Source of the DNA: Acidobacteriota bacterium
GTDB lineage: Bacteria; Acidobacteriota; UBA6911; RPQK01; JAJDTT01
NCBI GenBank assembly: GCA_028874215.1
Contig: JAPPLF010000027.1
Location: 1-64,000, forward strand
Direction: 5' to 3'
DNA: 64,000 nt
Part shown: positions 24,910 through 32,730 of the stretch, piece after piece
How the letters are laid out: each line of letters opens with the position of its first letter
How positions within the stretch are numbered: position 1 is the stretch's first letter
The notes under the pieces: model-generated
What the model was told of the DNA's origin: nothing
The model's database searches: none
What the model saw: the letters and a program-made list of their open reading frames with translations, nothing else
Made by a program: the position numbers and the translations under genes

Positions 24910-26268
24910 ATGGGGCAACCCGTCCAGTCTCCCACCCGAGTCCGTTGGCTGGTCTTCGGCTTGGCGTGCGCCTCGTCGTGGATGCTCTACCTGCACCGGT
25001 ACACCTGGAATTTCATCGGACCCGAGTTGGAGCGGACCCATGGCCTCTCCAAGGCGGAGCTGGGCACGCTCTTCTCCTTCTTCATGCCACCCTACGGAAT
25101 CTTCCAGATTCCCAGCGGGATCCTGAGCGACCTGGTCGGCCCCCACCTCTTCCTGGGGTTGATCATGATCCTCTGGTCGCTGTCGCTTCCCCTGCATGCC
25201 GCAGCCGGCAGCTTCGCATCGCTGGCCGTGGTCCGGGTTCTCTTCGGCGCCTTCCAGGCGGGCTGCTATCCCAACCTGACCAAGGTCACCCAGGTCTGGT
25301 TCCCCCGGAGCCGGCGCACCGTGGTCCAGGGTTGGGTGGCCACATTCTTCGGCCGGGGCGGCGCGGCCATGTCTCCCATCCTCTTCGGCACCCTGTTCAT
25401 GGGCTACTGCGGCTTCTCGTGGCAAACCGCGTTGGTGTTGTTGGGAGGAGGAGGGGTCTTTCTGGGCGTCCTCTTCCTGCACCAGTTTCGCAATTCACCG
25501 GAAGTGGACCCCAGGACCAACCAGGCCGAGCGGGACCTGATCCGGGAGGGATCGCCGAAAACGAAGTCCGGGGGTTCCCGCGTTCTCCCCTGGCGCCGGG
25601 CCGCCCGCAATCGGAGCATGCGCTATTTCATCCTGGGCCAGATCGCGAGCGCGGCCGCCGACACCATCTACGTTTCCTTCATGGGCGACTATTTCCTGAA
25701 CGCCAAAGGTGTCGAGATGATCCAGGCGGGCGTGCTGGTGAGCCTGCCCCTGTGGGGAGGAGCCGTGGGAGGCATGGTGGGAGGTTACTGCAACGACTGG
25801 GCGATCCAATGGAGCGGAAGCCGGCGTTGGGGCCGGAGCGTCATCGGTTTCACCGGCAAGTTCGTGGCCTGCCTGCTGATGCTCGTGACCATCCGCCAGG
25901 AGAGCGCGGTGGCGGCCGGGATCTCCCTGTTCGCGGTCAAATTCTTCACCGACTGGAGCCAACCGACGGTGTGGGGAACCTGCACCGATCTGGGGGGAAG
26001 GTATTCGGCGACTCTTTTCGGGATCGTCAACACGTCTGCCAGTGCGGGGGGCGTTCTCGCCCCGCCACTGTTCGGTTTGATCCTGGACTACAATACGGCC
26101 CGGCTATGGGTGGACGGCGCCTGGGTCCAGACCACCAATTACAACCCCCTGTTTGTCGTCGTCGCCGCCATGTATCTGGTCAGCGCGGTGACCTGGTTCT
26201 TCATCGACTGCACAGAATCCGTGGAAAGCGAGCTCGAGCCGGAGCAGAAGGCCACACCGCCAAGATAG
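24910..26268 (+). CDS. MFS transporter (anion:cation symporter-like)
   Basis: A 452-aa (from ATG 24910; GTG 24892 adds six) transporter with about 12 membrane helices. The first half has WMLYLHRYTWNFIGPEL and the MFS loop GILSDLVGPHLFLG, with an Arg-containing helix (VVRVLFGAFQAGCYPNLTKV) as in glucarate/hexuronate/phthalate permeases. The second half includes GMVGGYCNDWAIQW and ATLFGIVNTSASAGGVLAP. Neighbouring convergent genes are a cyclodeaminase-like protein and an aminotransferase, so an organic acid or amino-acid derivative is possible. It starts 36 bp after the tRNA and may be cotranscribed with it. Confidence 0.88.
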   Translation: MGQPVQSPTRVRWLVFGLACASSWMLYLHRYTWNFIGPELERTHGLSKAELGTLFSFFMPPYGIFQIPSGILSDLVGPHLFLGLIMILWSLSLPLHAAAGSFASLAVVRVLFGAFQAGCYPNLTKVTQVWFPRSRRTVVQGWVATFFGRGGAAMSPILFGTLFMGYCGFSWQTALVLLGGGGVFLGVLFLHQFRNSPEVDPRTNQAERDLIREGSPKTKSGGSRVLPWRRAARNRSMRYFILGQIASAAADTIYVSFMGDYFLNAKGVEMIQAGVLVSLPLWGGAVGGMVGGYCNDWAIQWSGSRRWGRSVIGFTGKFVACLLMLVTIRQESAVAAGISLFAVKFFTDWSQPTVWGTCTDLGGRYSATLFGIVNTSASAGGVLAPPLFGLILDYNTARLWVDGAWVQTTNYNPLFVVVAAMYLVSAVTWFFIDCTESVESELEPEQKATPPR

Positions 26269-26278
26269 AGGGGGGCGG

Positions 26279-27259
26279 TCAGAGCTCGGCCCAGATCCCG
26301 AATTCTTCCTCGGCGGCCAGATCGTAGATGCGGCGGGCGACGGCCGCGTCCTGGATGGCCATTCCGGTCCCGTCGAAGAGGGTGATCTCGTCGTCGGACG
26401 TGCGGCCCTCAACGGTGCCGTTGATCACCTGGCCCAGAGTTCCCCGGATGTCGTCCCGGTCGATATGGCCCTTCTCCAGCGGCTCCGAGACCTCGCCCAG
26501 ATGGCAGATCTGCTCGATGTGGTCGCCGAAGATGGTGCATCGCGTATGCACTCCATTGGCCAATTCCTGTTTCCAGGCCTGATCGGCCCCCATGCAGGAG
26601 AAGTGCATCCCGGGCCGTAACCAGTCCTTCTGAACGATAGGGACGGTCGTATTGGTGCAGGTGATGATGACGTCGCTGTTCACGACCAGATCCTGCGGGA
26701 GGCGGACCGGCTCCACCGGTCGGCCAAGTTCCTCGGAGAGCTCGGCAACGTAGCTTTCCAGGGCTTTGGGAAAGGAGTCGTAGACCCGGATCTCCTCAAA
26801 GGACCGGACCTGGACGGCGGCTCTCAGGGCGTGCCTTCCCTGATATCCGGCTCCCAGGATTCCCAGCGTCCGAACGTCGTTCCGGGCCAGGTGCTTGACG
26901 GCCACCGCCGCCGAGGCTCCGGTTCTGAGCCCGGTCACCCAGGACCCGTCCATCAGGGCCAGAGGCTTTCCAGTGTCGGGATCGAACAGCGAGATCTGGG
27001 AAAGGATGTTGGGCAGGTTCCGCTTCGGGTTCTCCTCCCGGCCCTGTCCCAGCTTCATGGCCAGCACGTCCAGGTCCGGGAGCATGCTGGCCATGCAGGC
27101 GCTGATGCCGCCCGGGACCTGGAAGATGAGTTTCTTGGGAAGGATGTCGTTTCCCTTCTCATGATTGGCGAAGGCCTGTTCGACCATGTCGATGGCCTCT
27201 TGGATGCTGAATCGTGTGATGATCTCCTTCTGGCTGATGATCAGAATCGGGTAAGCCAC
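26279..27259 (-). CDS. ornithine cyclodeaminase / mu-crystallin family protein
   Basis: A 326-aa NAD(P)-dependent enzyme of the family that includes ornithine cyclodeaminase, alanine dehydrogenase (archaeal) and ketimine reductases. It has substrate residues KLGQGREENPKRNLPN and the Rossmann motif LGILGAGYQGRHALRAA, then VIITCTNTTVPIV and DGTGMAIQDAAVA near the end. The GTG start (27259) has GGAGG 8 nt upstream and overlaps the aminotransferase end by 19 bp, so the pair is coupled. A dehydrogenase or cyclodeaminase acting with the aminotransferase on an amino/keto acid is plausible; the substrate is unknown. Confidence 0.88.
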   Translation of the reverse strand: MAYPILIISQKEIITRFSIQEAIDMVEQAFANHEKGNDILPKKLIFQVPGGISACMASMLPDLDVLAMKLGQGREENPKRNLPNILSQISLFDPDTGKPLALMDGSWVTGLRTGASAAVAVKHLARNDVRTLGILGAGYQGRHALRAAVQVRSFEEIRVYDSFPKALESYVAELSEELGRPVEPVRLPQDLVVNSDVIITCTNTTVPIVQKDWLRPGMHFSCMGADQAWKQELANGVHTRCTIFGDHIEQICHLGEVSEPLEKGHIDRDDIRGTLGQVINGTVEGRTSDDEITLFDGTGMAIQDAAVARRIYDLAAEEEFGIWAEL

Positions 27260-28392
27260 TGTCGTATCCTCCTGAGTCCCTCCCGGATGGTGTCCGGACC
27301 CACGGCGTATGAGATTCGAAAAGCCCGGCGGCAAGAATCGCCGAAGCCGGTTCCGGGAATGCAACAGACTCGCGCCTCCTCCAGGAGGCGCAGGCAAAAC
27401 GTATCCGCATCCAGGTCCAGATCGTACCTGGGAAAGATGTAGAAGGCCCCTCCGGGGGTGTAACTGGAGAGATGCGGGATGTCTCGAAGCAGATCCAGGG
27501 CCAGATTGCGCCGCTCCCGGTACTCGGAAACCATGGGGGAAATGAAGCTCTGATCTCCGGTCAGAGCCTCGATTCCGGCCCACTGGCCCGGAGTGTTGGC
27601 CACGGTTGTGGTAAAGGTGTGGAGCTTCTGCAGGAGCCGCCAATTGGAATTTCCGGTCACCACCCAGCCGACCCGGATGCCGGTCATGGCGTAGGTCTTG
27701 GACAGGCTGTGGAACACGAACAGACGGTTCCGGTCGGGCTCCAGCGTGAGCATGGAGGGGTAGTTTCCCTCGTGGTCGTAAACCAACTGCTCATAGACTT
27801 CGTCGGAACCCAGCAGCAGGCCATGCCTCCGCGCCACCGCGGCCAGCTCCCGGAGTACCTCCACCGGATAAGTCGACCCGGTCGGATTGCAGGGGGAGTT
27901 GACCAGGATCATCCTGGTTCGGGGAGTGACGGCGGCTTCGACCGCACTGGGATCCGGTATATATCCGTCTTCGACTCGGGTCACCACGGAGACGGGCACC
28001 CCTCCGATCATTTGAATGAACGGAGCGTAGACAACGAAAGCGGGTTCCAGCAGGATGACTTCGTCGCCGGGACTGATGAAGGCCTGCAGCGTCAGGGTGA
28101 TGGCCTCCACGGCGCCGTCGGTGACCAGGATCTCTTCGGGATGGACTTGAACGCCCTGGGTTCTCTCATAGTAGCCGCCGATGGCCTCCCGGAATTCGGG
28201 AACGCCCGAGTCCAGTGCGTAGCGGGTCTTCCCATCGTGAAGGGCCTGCACCATGGCGTCGATGACCGGACCGGGAGTCGAGAAATCGGGTTGCCCGATG
28301 GAGAGATGAACCACGTCTTCCTTCCCCGCAGCCTCGTTGAACATCATGCGGATACTGGAGGGCGGAAGATCGACGACACTTCTTCTTGGCAT
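27241..28392 (-). CDS. PLP-dependent class I/II aminotransferase
   Basis: A 383-aa aspartate-aminotransferase-fold enzyme. It has LSIGQPDFSTPGPV near the start, VTDGAVEAITLTLQAF for phosphate binding, NSPCNPTGSTYP with the Asn/Pro motif, DEVYEQLVYD with the PLP-contacting Asp/Tyr, and SLSKTYAMTGIRVGWV with the Schiff-base Lys and following Arg. The end has AFRISYA with the carboxylate-binding Arg. Subgroup specificity cannot be read. First gene of a two-gene leftward operon; divergent from the ankyrin gene with only 51 bp between starts. Confidence 0.94.
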   Translation of the reverse strand: MPRRSVVDLPPSSIRMMFNEAAGKEDVVHLSIGQPDFSTPGPVIDAMVQALHDGKTRYALDSGVPEFREAIGGYYERTQGVQVHPEEILVTDGAVEAITLTLQAFISPGDEVILLEPAFVVYAPFIQMIGGVPVSVVTRVEDGYIPDPSAVEAAVTPRTRMILVNSPCNPTGSTYPVEVLRELAAVARRHGLLLGSDEVYEQLVYDHEGNYPSMLTLEPDRNRLFVFHSLSKTYAMTGIRVGWVVTGNSNWRLLQKLHTFTTTVANTPGQWAGIEALTGDQSFISPMVSEYRERRNLALDLLRDIPHLSSYTPGGAFYIFPRYDLDLDADTFCLRLLEEARVCCIPGTGFGDSCRRAFRISYAVGPDTIREGLRRIRQWLTRF

Positions 28393-28443
28393 GGGAGCGG
28401 TCGCTTAAACTAGACTGGAGTGGGTTTCCAGGGACGAAATTTT

Positions 28444-30327
28444 ATGTTCCGAGGCACCGGATATCAAGTACGGGCAAGGCCGGGACCGCGGCGCCGGGAC
28501 TTTCCCGCACGGTGGTTGATTCTCGGCCTTCTGGCGTCCAACACCCTCGCCGCCGGTCAGGACCAGGAGCTCAATGCGGCCCTGATCGGGGCCGCCGTGG
28601 AAGGCCGCACGGATCAGGTCGCGGCGTTGCTGGACCGGGGCGCCAGCGTTTTGGTCCGGGACCCGGATGGGTTGAATCCGCTCATGTACGCCGCCATGGG
28701 CGGGAATGAACAGACCGTCCTCCTGCTTCTCTCCCGGGGTTCGGAACTGGAAGCCAGGACCCGGGACGGCGCCACCGCTTTGATGATCGGTTCCGGCTCC
28801 GGTCACGAGGGCGCGGTTCGAGCCCTGCTGGAGGCGGGAGCGGACCTGCGCGCCACCGACGCCAGTGGGCATACGCCGTTGGTCTGGGGAGTCCTGGGAG
28901 GAAGCGCGGGAGTGGTCCGGACCCTGATTGCGGCCGGGGCCGGACCCGACGCGGGGGACAAGACGGGCTGGACCGTCCTGATGCGGGCTTCATCCCAGGG
29001 CGATCTCCCTGTGGTGGAGGCGCTGCTCGAAGGAGGAGCCAAGGTCGGGACCCGGAGCCGTGACAACTGGACGGCTCTCGCCCTGGCTCTGTTCGAGGGC
29101 CACGGACGAACGGCCGCCCTGCTGGTCCGCCATGGTGCGGATGTCGATGAGGTGGACGTCAACGGCATACCGCTCCTGATGCATGCGGCGTCGGGGGGGA
29201 AGACCGAAGCGGCTCGGTTCCTGCTGGCTCACGGCGCTGCCACCGGCTTCCGGGATAAGGAGGGCAATGGCCCACTGGCGGCGGCGGCCTACCATGGCTT
29301 CGCCCCCATCGCCGAGGCTCTGATCCGGGCGGGCGCGTCGGTGGACAGCAGCGACAGCCAGGGCCGGACTCCTTTGATTCAGGCGGCTTCCCAGGGGAAG
29401 GCGGATGTGGTCAAGGCGCTGCTCGACGCCGGCGCGGATCCGCGCATCAAGTCCAATCGGGGCCAGACGGCTCTGGACCTGGCGGTCTGGTACGACCACA
29501 CGAAGGTCATCGAAGCGCTGCTCCCGGTCGGGGAAGGGGCCGATGCGCCCGACGAAGCGGGCCGCACCCTGCTGGTTCATGCGGCTCTGGAAGGGAACGA
29601 GGCGACGGTCAAGGTCCTGCTGGGCAGAGGGGCCGATCCGGACCGGCCCGACCGGGAGGGGAGGACGCCCCTCATCTACGCCGCCCTCCATGGCCATGCC
29701 GAAGTGGCCCGGCAGCTCATCGACGGCGGCGCCCGGCTCGACTCCCGGAGCAACGAGGGTTGGACGGCCCTGGGTCTGGCGCTGAGCCAGGATCGCGTCG
29801 CCATCATCGACGCTCTCCTGGCGGCGGGTGTGGACGTGAATTCGGTAGCCCCCGGCGGCCAGTCGTTCCTGGGAATGGCCGCCTACCGGGGTCGAATCGA
29901 GTCGGTGCGGAAACTGCTGAAACGCGGCGCCCGCGTCGGAACCCGGGGCGCGGGGGGGCAAACGGCTCTCGCCTTCGCGGCGCACCAGGGACTTCCGGAG
30001 ATCGCGCGGATGCTGCTGGACCAGGGAGCGGCGCCGGACGTTCAGGACGACTCCGGTCGCACTCCTTTGATGCAAGCCGCCTGGAACGGTCACGCCGAAG
30101 TGGCGGAACTGCTGCTGGACCGGAAGGCCGGGATCGATCTTCAGGACCGTGAGGGCGTCACCGCCCTGGCCCTCGCGGCGTCACGAGGGCAGACGGATCT
30201 GGTCCGGCTGCTGTTGAGCCGCGGCGCGGATGCCGGCATCCGGAACCACCAGGGAAGGACTCCCCTCATGCTGGCTCAAGCGGAAGGCCGAAAGGTCACG
30301 GCCAGATTGCTCCAGGAGCAGCAGTAG
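28444..30327 (+). CDS. exported protein built of about 18 ankyrin repeats
   Basis: A 627-aa protein. A basic N-terminus and hydrophobic segment (WLILGLLASNTLAAGQD) suggest export. From about residue 40 to the end it is a continuous array of 33-residue ankyrin repeats (for example DGLNPLMYAAMGGNEQTVLL, EGRTPLIYAALHGHAEVARQ). Nothing catalytic is visible; the role is protein binding, partner unknown. ATG 28444 has AGGGA about 10 nt upstream. The last 56 bp before the final codons recur exactly at 31043-31098. Confidence 0.93.
   Translation: MFRGTGYQVRARPGPRRRDFPARWLILGLLASNTLAAGQDQELNAALIGAAVEGRTDQVAALLDRGASVLVRDPDGLNPLMYAAMGGNEQTVLLLLSRGSELEARTRDGATALMIGSGSGHEGAVRALLEAGADLRATDASGHTPLVWGVLGGSAGVVRTLIAAGAGPDAGDKTGWTVLMRASSQGDLPVVEALLEGGAKVGTRSRDNWTALALALFEGHGRTAALLVRHGADVDEVDVNGIPLLMHAASGGKTEAARFLLAHGAATGFRDKEGNGPLAAAAYHGFAPIAEALIRAGASVDSSDSQGRTPLIQAASQGKADVVKALLDAGADPRIKSNRGQTALDLAVWYDHTKVIEALLPVGEGADAPDEAGRTLLVHAALEGNEATVKVLLGRGADPDRPDREGRTPLIYAALHGHAEVARQLIDGGARLDSRSNEGWTALGLALSQDRVAIIDALLAAGVDVNSVAPGGQSFLGMAAYRGRIESVRKLLKRGARVGTRGAGGQTALAFAAHQGLPEIARMLLDQGAAPDVQDDSGRTPLMQAAWNGHAEVAELLLDRKAGIDLQDREGVTALALAASRGQTDLVRLLLSRGADAGIRNHQGRTPLMLAQAEGRKVTARLLQEQQ
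30262..30317 (+). repeat. exact 56-bp direct repeat, copy 1 (inside ankyrin gene end)
   Basis: Identical to 31043-31098 (offset 781). It encodes the last complete repeat segment of the ankyrin protein. After it the gene ends with Gln-Gln and TAG. Confidence 0.97.
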
Positions 30328-30445
30328 TCCGGAGGCCCCAACCACAAACCTCCATTCTCCGGAAGGAACCTATGCCAAGCCGGGCCCTCTCATTTCCGAG
30401 ACCGCTTCTTTTGTCCTGCTTGACGTGATAGCGGTCGATAACCAC

Positions 30446-30465
30446 TTTTCTGTATAATCAGAAAA
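30446..30465 (+). promoter_or_regulatory. palindrome flanking the -10 box of the MazE/MazF-type operon
   Basis: TTTTCTG (30446-30452) and CAGAAAA (30459-30465) are perfect inverted repeats on either side of TATAAT (30453-30458). A DNA-binding antitoxin sitting here would block the promoter. The antitoxin ATG is 20 bp further. A TTGACG at 30420-30425 is 27 bp from the -10, too far for a normal -35. Confidence 0.72.
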
Positions 30466-30484
30466 TCAGTCAGGTGTACCAACA

Positions 30485-30709
30485 ATGGACCTTGCCAAGA
30501 TCACCGCACGCGGACAGACGACGATCCCGAAGCGTATCCGGGAGGCGGCAAACCTCGGCGAGGGTGATGTGCTCTCTTTCGAGATCGAGGACGATCATCT
30601 GATAGTACACAAGGTGACGCCGGGTCAGGACACCTACCTAGGGGGCCTCTCCGAAATTTTGAGCGAATGGATCTCCCCCGAGGATGAGGAAGCATGGCGT
30701 GACCTTTGA
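30485..30709 (+). CDS. AbrB/MazE-type antitoxin
   Basis: A 74-aa swapped-hairpin DNA-binding antitoxin: AKITARGQTTIPKRIREAAN, then GDVLSFEIEDDHLIVHKV. The C-terminal acidic tail (SEWISPEDEEAWRDL) is the likely toxin-neutralising segment. It overlaps the toxin gene by 11-26 bp and probably represses its own promoter through the dyad at 30446-30465. The module lies between two copies of the ankyrin gene end. Confidence 0.92.
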   Translation: MDLAKITARGQTTIPKRIREAANLGEGDVLSFEIEDDHLIVHKVTPGQDTYLGGLSEILSEWISPEDEEAWRDL

Positions 30710-31034
30710 GTCGCTCGATGTGGTCGTCGTCCCCTTTCCCTTTACGGATCGTTGGGCCGCAAAGCGGCGGCCCGCCTTGATCGTCTCATCGGCAAACTTC
30801 AATCGGAATCATGAACAGTCGATCCTGTCCATGATCACCTCGGCTGGGAGCAATTGGCCGAGCGACGTGGCAATCCAGGACTGGCGGGAAGCAGGCCTCA
30901 ACGTGCCCTGCAAAATCCGTTTCAAGCTCTTCACGCTCGATGACAATCTGGTCGTTCGCAAACTCGGGAGGTTGTCGGAACAAGATGGCGAAGCAGTGAA
31001 GAAAGCACTGGGAGATGTCCTGACGCAATCCTGA
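30699..31034 (+). CDS. MazF/PemK-type endoribonuclease toxin
   Basis: A 111-aa toxin of the MazF/PemK fold, expected to cleave RNA unless bound by the antitoxin. Family features are DVVVVPFPFTDRWAAKRRPA (with the conserved FPFTD and R-RPA), then LIVSS, SMITSA and KIRFKLFTLDDNLV near the end. GTG 30699 is preferred because GAGGAA lies 7 nt upstream; ATG 30684 would add five residues but has its purine tract directly against the start. It appears intact. Confidence 0.9.
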   Translation: MTFESLDVVVVPFPFTDRWAAKRRPALIVSSANFNRNHEQSILSMITSAGSNWPSDVAIQDWREAGLNVPCKIRFKLFTLDDNLVVRKLGRLSEQDGEAVKKALGDVLTQS

Positions 31035-31042
31035 TCACCGTG

Positions 31043-31098
31043 CCCCTCATGCTGGCTCAAGCGGAAGGCCGAAAGGTCACGGCCAGATTGCTCCAGGA
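31043..31098 (+). repeat. exact 56-bp direct repeat, copy 2 (after the toxin gene)
   Basis: Second copy of the ankyrin 3' end, beginning 9 bp after the toxin stop. It continues in frame to a different ending (Arg-Glu, TAG) at 31099-31107, so it could be the displaced original gene end. Confidence 0.97.
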
Positions 31099-31148
31099 AC
31101 GGGAATAGGCGCCGTCCCGGCGGCTTCGGTCGAAACCGGCGGGACCGG

Positions 31149-32657
31149 TTAGTTTGACTCCGGTCGGGAAGAGGCTTTCTCCATCAGGTACTCAAGCACC
31201 AGGGTGAGGTCCCGGGGCGCGACGCTCATCCCCTTCTCGAACATGTACTCTTCCATTTTCCGGGTCACGCCCGGCCAATCCTCCCGGCCGTAGGCGTCGG
31301 GGTGCGGCCGGGCATGGCAACCGGTGCAGGCCCTCTCCACCGCCCTGGCTCCGGGAGAGTCGTCCAGTACGGCGGCCGGCGCGGGACGGTGTTTCAGGGA
31401 CAGGGAAGGGACGGCAAATGCCGAATCGTCACTGGTTAGCCTGTCCCGATAATGGATCAGGCTCAATGTCAACAGGTAGGTGTTGGCGCCGTCCATGGTG
31501 CCCAGCTTGATCCCGGCGGCGGGCGGCTTGTCCAGTCCCCACAGGCTGAGAGCACGGGGCAGCGGCCAATCCCCGGATTCGCTCTGCGATGCGACGTACC
31601 CGTTCACGGCGGCGTCCACATCAGGCGATCTACGGCCGGCGGTCATGAGCGCCCGCACCATGAGGCCGCGGAAGCCCGGGAACTCCGTCAGCGCGAAATG
31701 CGACTTCCAGCCGCCGCCGATGGTCGTCTCCATGAGTTGAATACACCGCTGGTAGGCCAGGTCGGGCTCCATGTCGAAGTCGTGGGTCAGGAAGACGTAC
31801 CAGGCCAGTCCTATGTAGTCGGCGGCGATCATGGGCGGCCGCAGGGCCAGAAGCCGGTTTGCCAGTCCCCGGCGGAGATCGGTCAAACGAGCGTCCGTGG
31901 AGGGGAACCCGGCCTGCAAAAGCGCGTAGAGCAGCTTGGCGCTGTTCTCCATGTCGGGCACCGGGCTGCCGTGCTCCCAGCCGTGCTTTCCGGTGAGCGA
32001 GTTCCGGGCGTTGCCCAGGGTCTGGATGATGTTGCCCGATTGCATGATGGTGAAGACCCGCTCGGAGACGGGCAGAGAGCTGGGGGGCAGATACGGAAGG
32101 GAGAGGGGCGACCTGAGCGCCCAGTCGTACGCCTTCCGGACCAGGGCAGAGCGGCCCAGGTTGGCGAGTGCGATCATTCCCTTGGGATGGAGGCAGCCCT
32201 CGTGGGACCAGAGCCAACTCCCGGTCCGGCCATCGAATTCCTCCACGAACCAGTTCCTGACCTTTAGGAAGAGATCGCTCTCCGGGTCGACGCCGAAGTC
32301 CTGGTAGTACATGAGGAAATGGGTCAACAGGTAGAGCTGGTAGGCTACGTAGGCCTTGGGTCCGTAGCGTTTGACGGCGCCTTCGGCGTCCTTGTAGTCG
32401 ACGTAGCCGCCGTTGGAGACGGCCGCGTAGGAAGGCTCGACGAAATCCCGGATGAAGGACCGGGTCCCCCGCGTGATGGCTCGATCCAGATCCTCGCGGG
32501 CCGGCTGTCCCGGCACCGGCGGCGAAGGGATCTCGTCCGGAGAGGGAAGCGCGCCGGAGCTCTTGATCTGCGCTGCCGCAAGGTTCGGCAGCGTCAGCAA
32601 CAGAACAACCGCTGCCCACGTCAGCCTGACTGGAAAGATTTTGATATGGACGCGCAT
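31149..32657 (-). CDS. exported helical-barrel protein with C-terminal c-type heme motif
   Basis: A 502-aa protein with signal peptide (WAAVVLLLTLPNLAAAQ). The body (about 60-400) is helical, with W/G-rich repeats of the alpha/alpha-barrel type seen in terpene cyclases and glycan-processing proteins (SWLWSHEGCLHPKGMIALAN; GSPVPDMENSAKLLYALL). The C-terminus carries one heme-attachment motif CTGCHARPHPDAYGREDWPG and a distal Met candidate in EEYMFEKGM, a small cytochrome-c-like domain. Probably a periplasmic redox enzyme or electron acceptor. I do not recognise the full architecture. Confidence 0.78.
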   Translation of the reverse strand: MRVHIKIFPVRLTWAAVVLLLTLPNLAAAQIKSSGALPSPDEIPSPPVPGQPAREDLDRAITRGTRSFIRDFVEPSYAAVSNGGYVDYKDAEGAVKRYGPKAYVAYQLYLLTHFLMYYQDFGVDPESDLFLKVRNWFVEEFDGRTGSWLWSHEGCLHPKGMIALANLGRSALVRKAYDWALRSPLSLPYLPPSSLPVSERVFTIMQSGNIIQTLGNARNSLTGKHGWEHGSPVPDMENSAKLLYALLQAGFPSTDARLTDLRRGLANRLLALRPPMIAADYIGLAWYVFLTHDFDMEPDLAYQRCIQLMETTIGGGWKSHFALTEFPGFRGLMVRALMTAGRRSPDVDAAVNGYVASQSESGDWPLPRALSLWGLDKPPAAGIKLGTMDGANTYLLTLSLIHYRDRLTSDDSAFAVPSLSLKHRPAPAAVLDDSPGARAVERACTGCHARPHPDAYGREDWPGVTRKMEEYMFEKGMSVAPRDLTLVLEYLMEKASSRPESN

Positions 32658-32730
32658 GTTGCGGAGTGCTCAGGCGCAGTCTAGCATAACGAAATTCGGC
32701 GGAAGTTCAGTTAGCGGAAAGGCTTCAGGA

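Noticed and set aside
24796-26268. tRNA-Asp as an island attachment site
   Set aside because: No integrase, no repeat of the tRNA 3' end in the window, and the following gene is an ordinary transporter.
28570-30320. Repeated DNA in the ankyrin gene as a CRISPR or satellite array
   Set aside because: The period is that of 33-residue protein repeats and nucleotide identity between units is low. No CRISPR array or cas gene is seen anywhere in the window.
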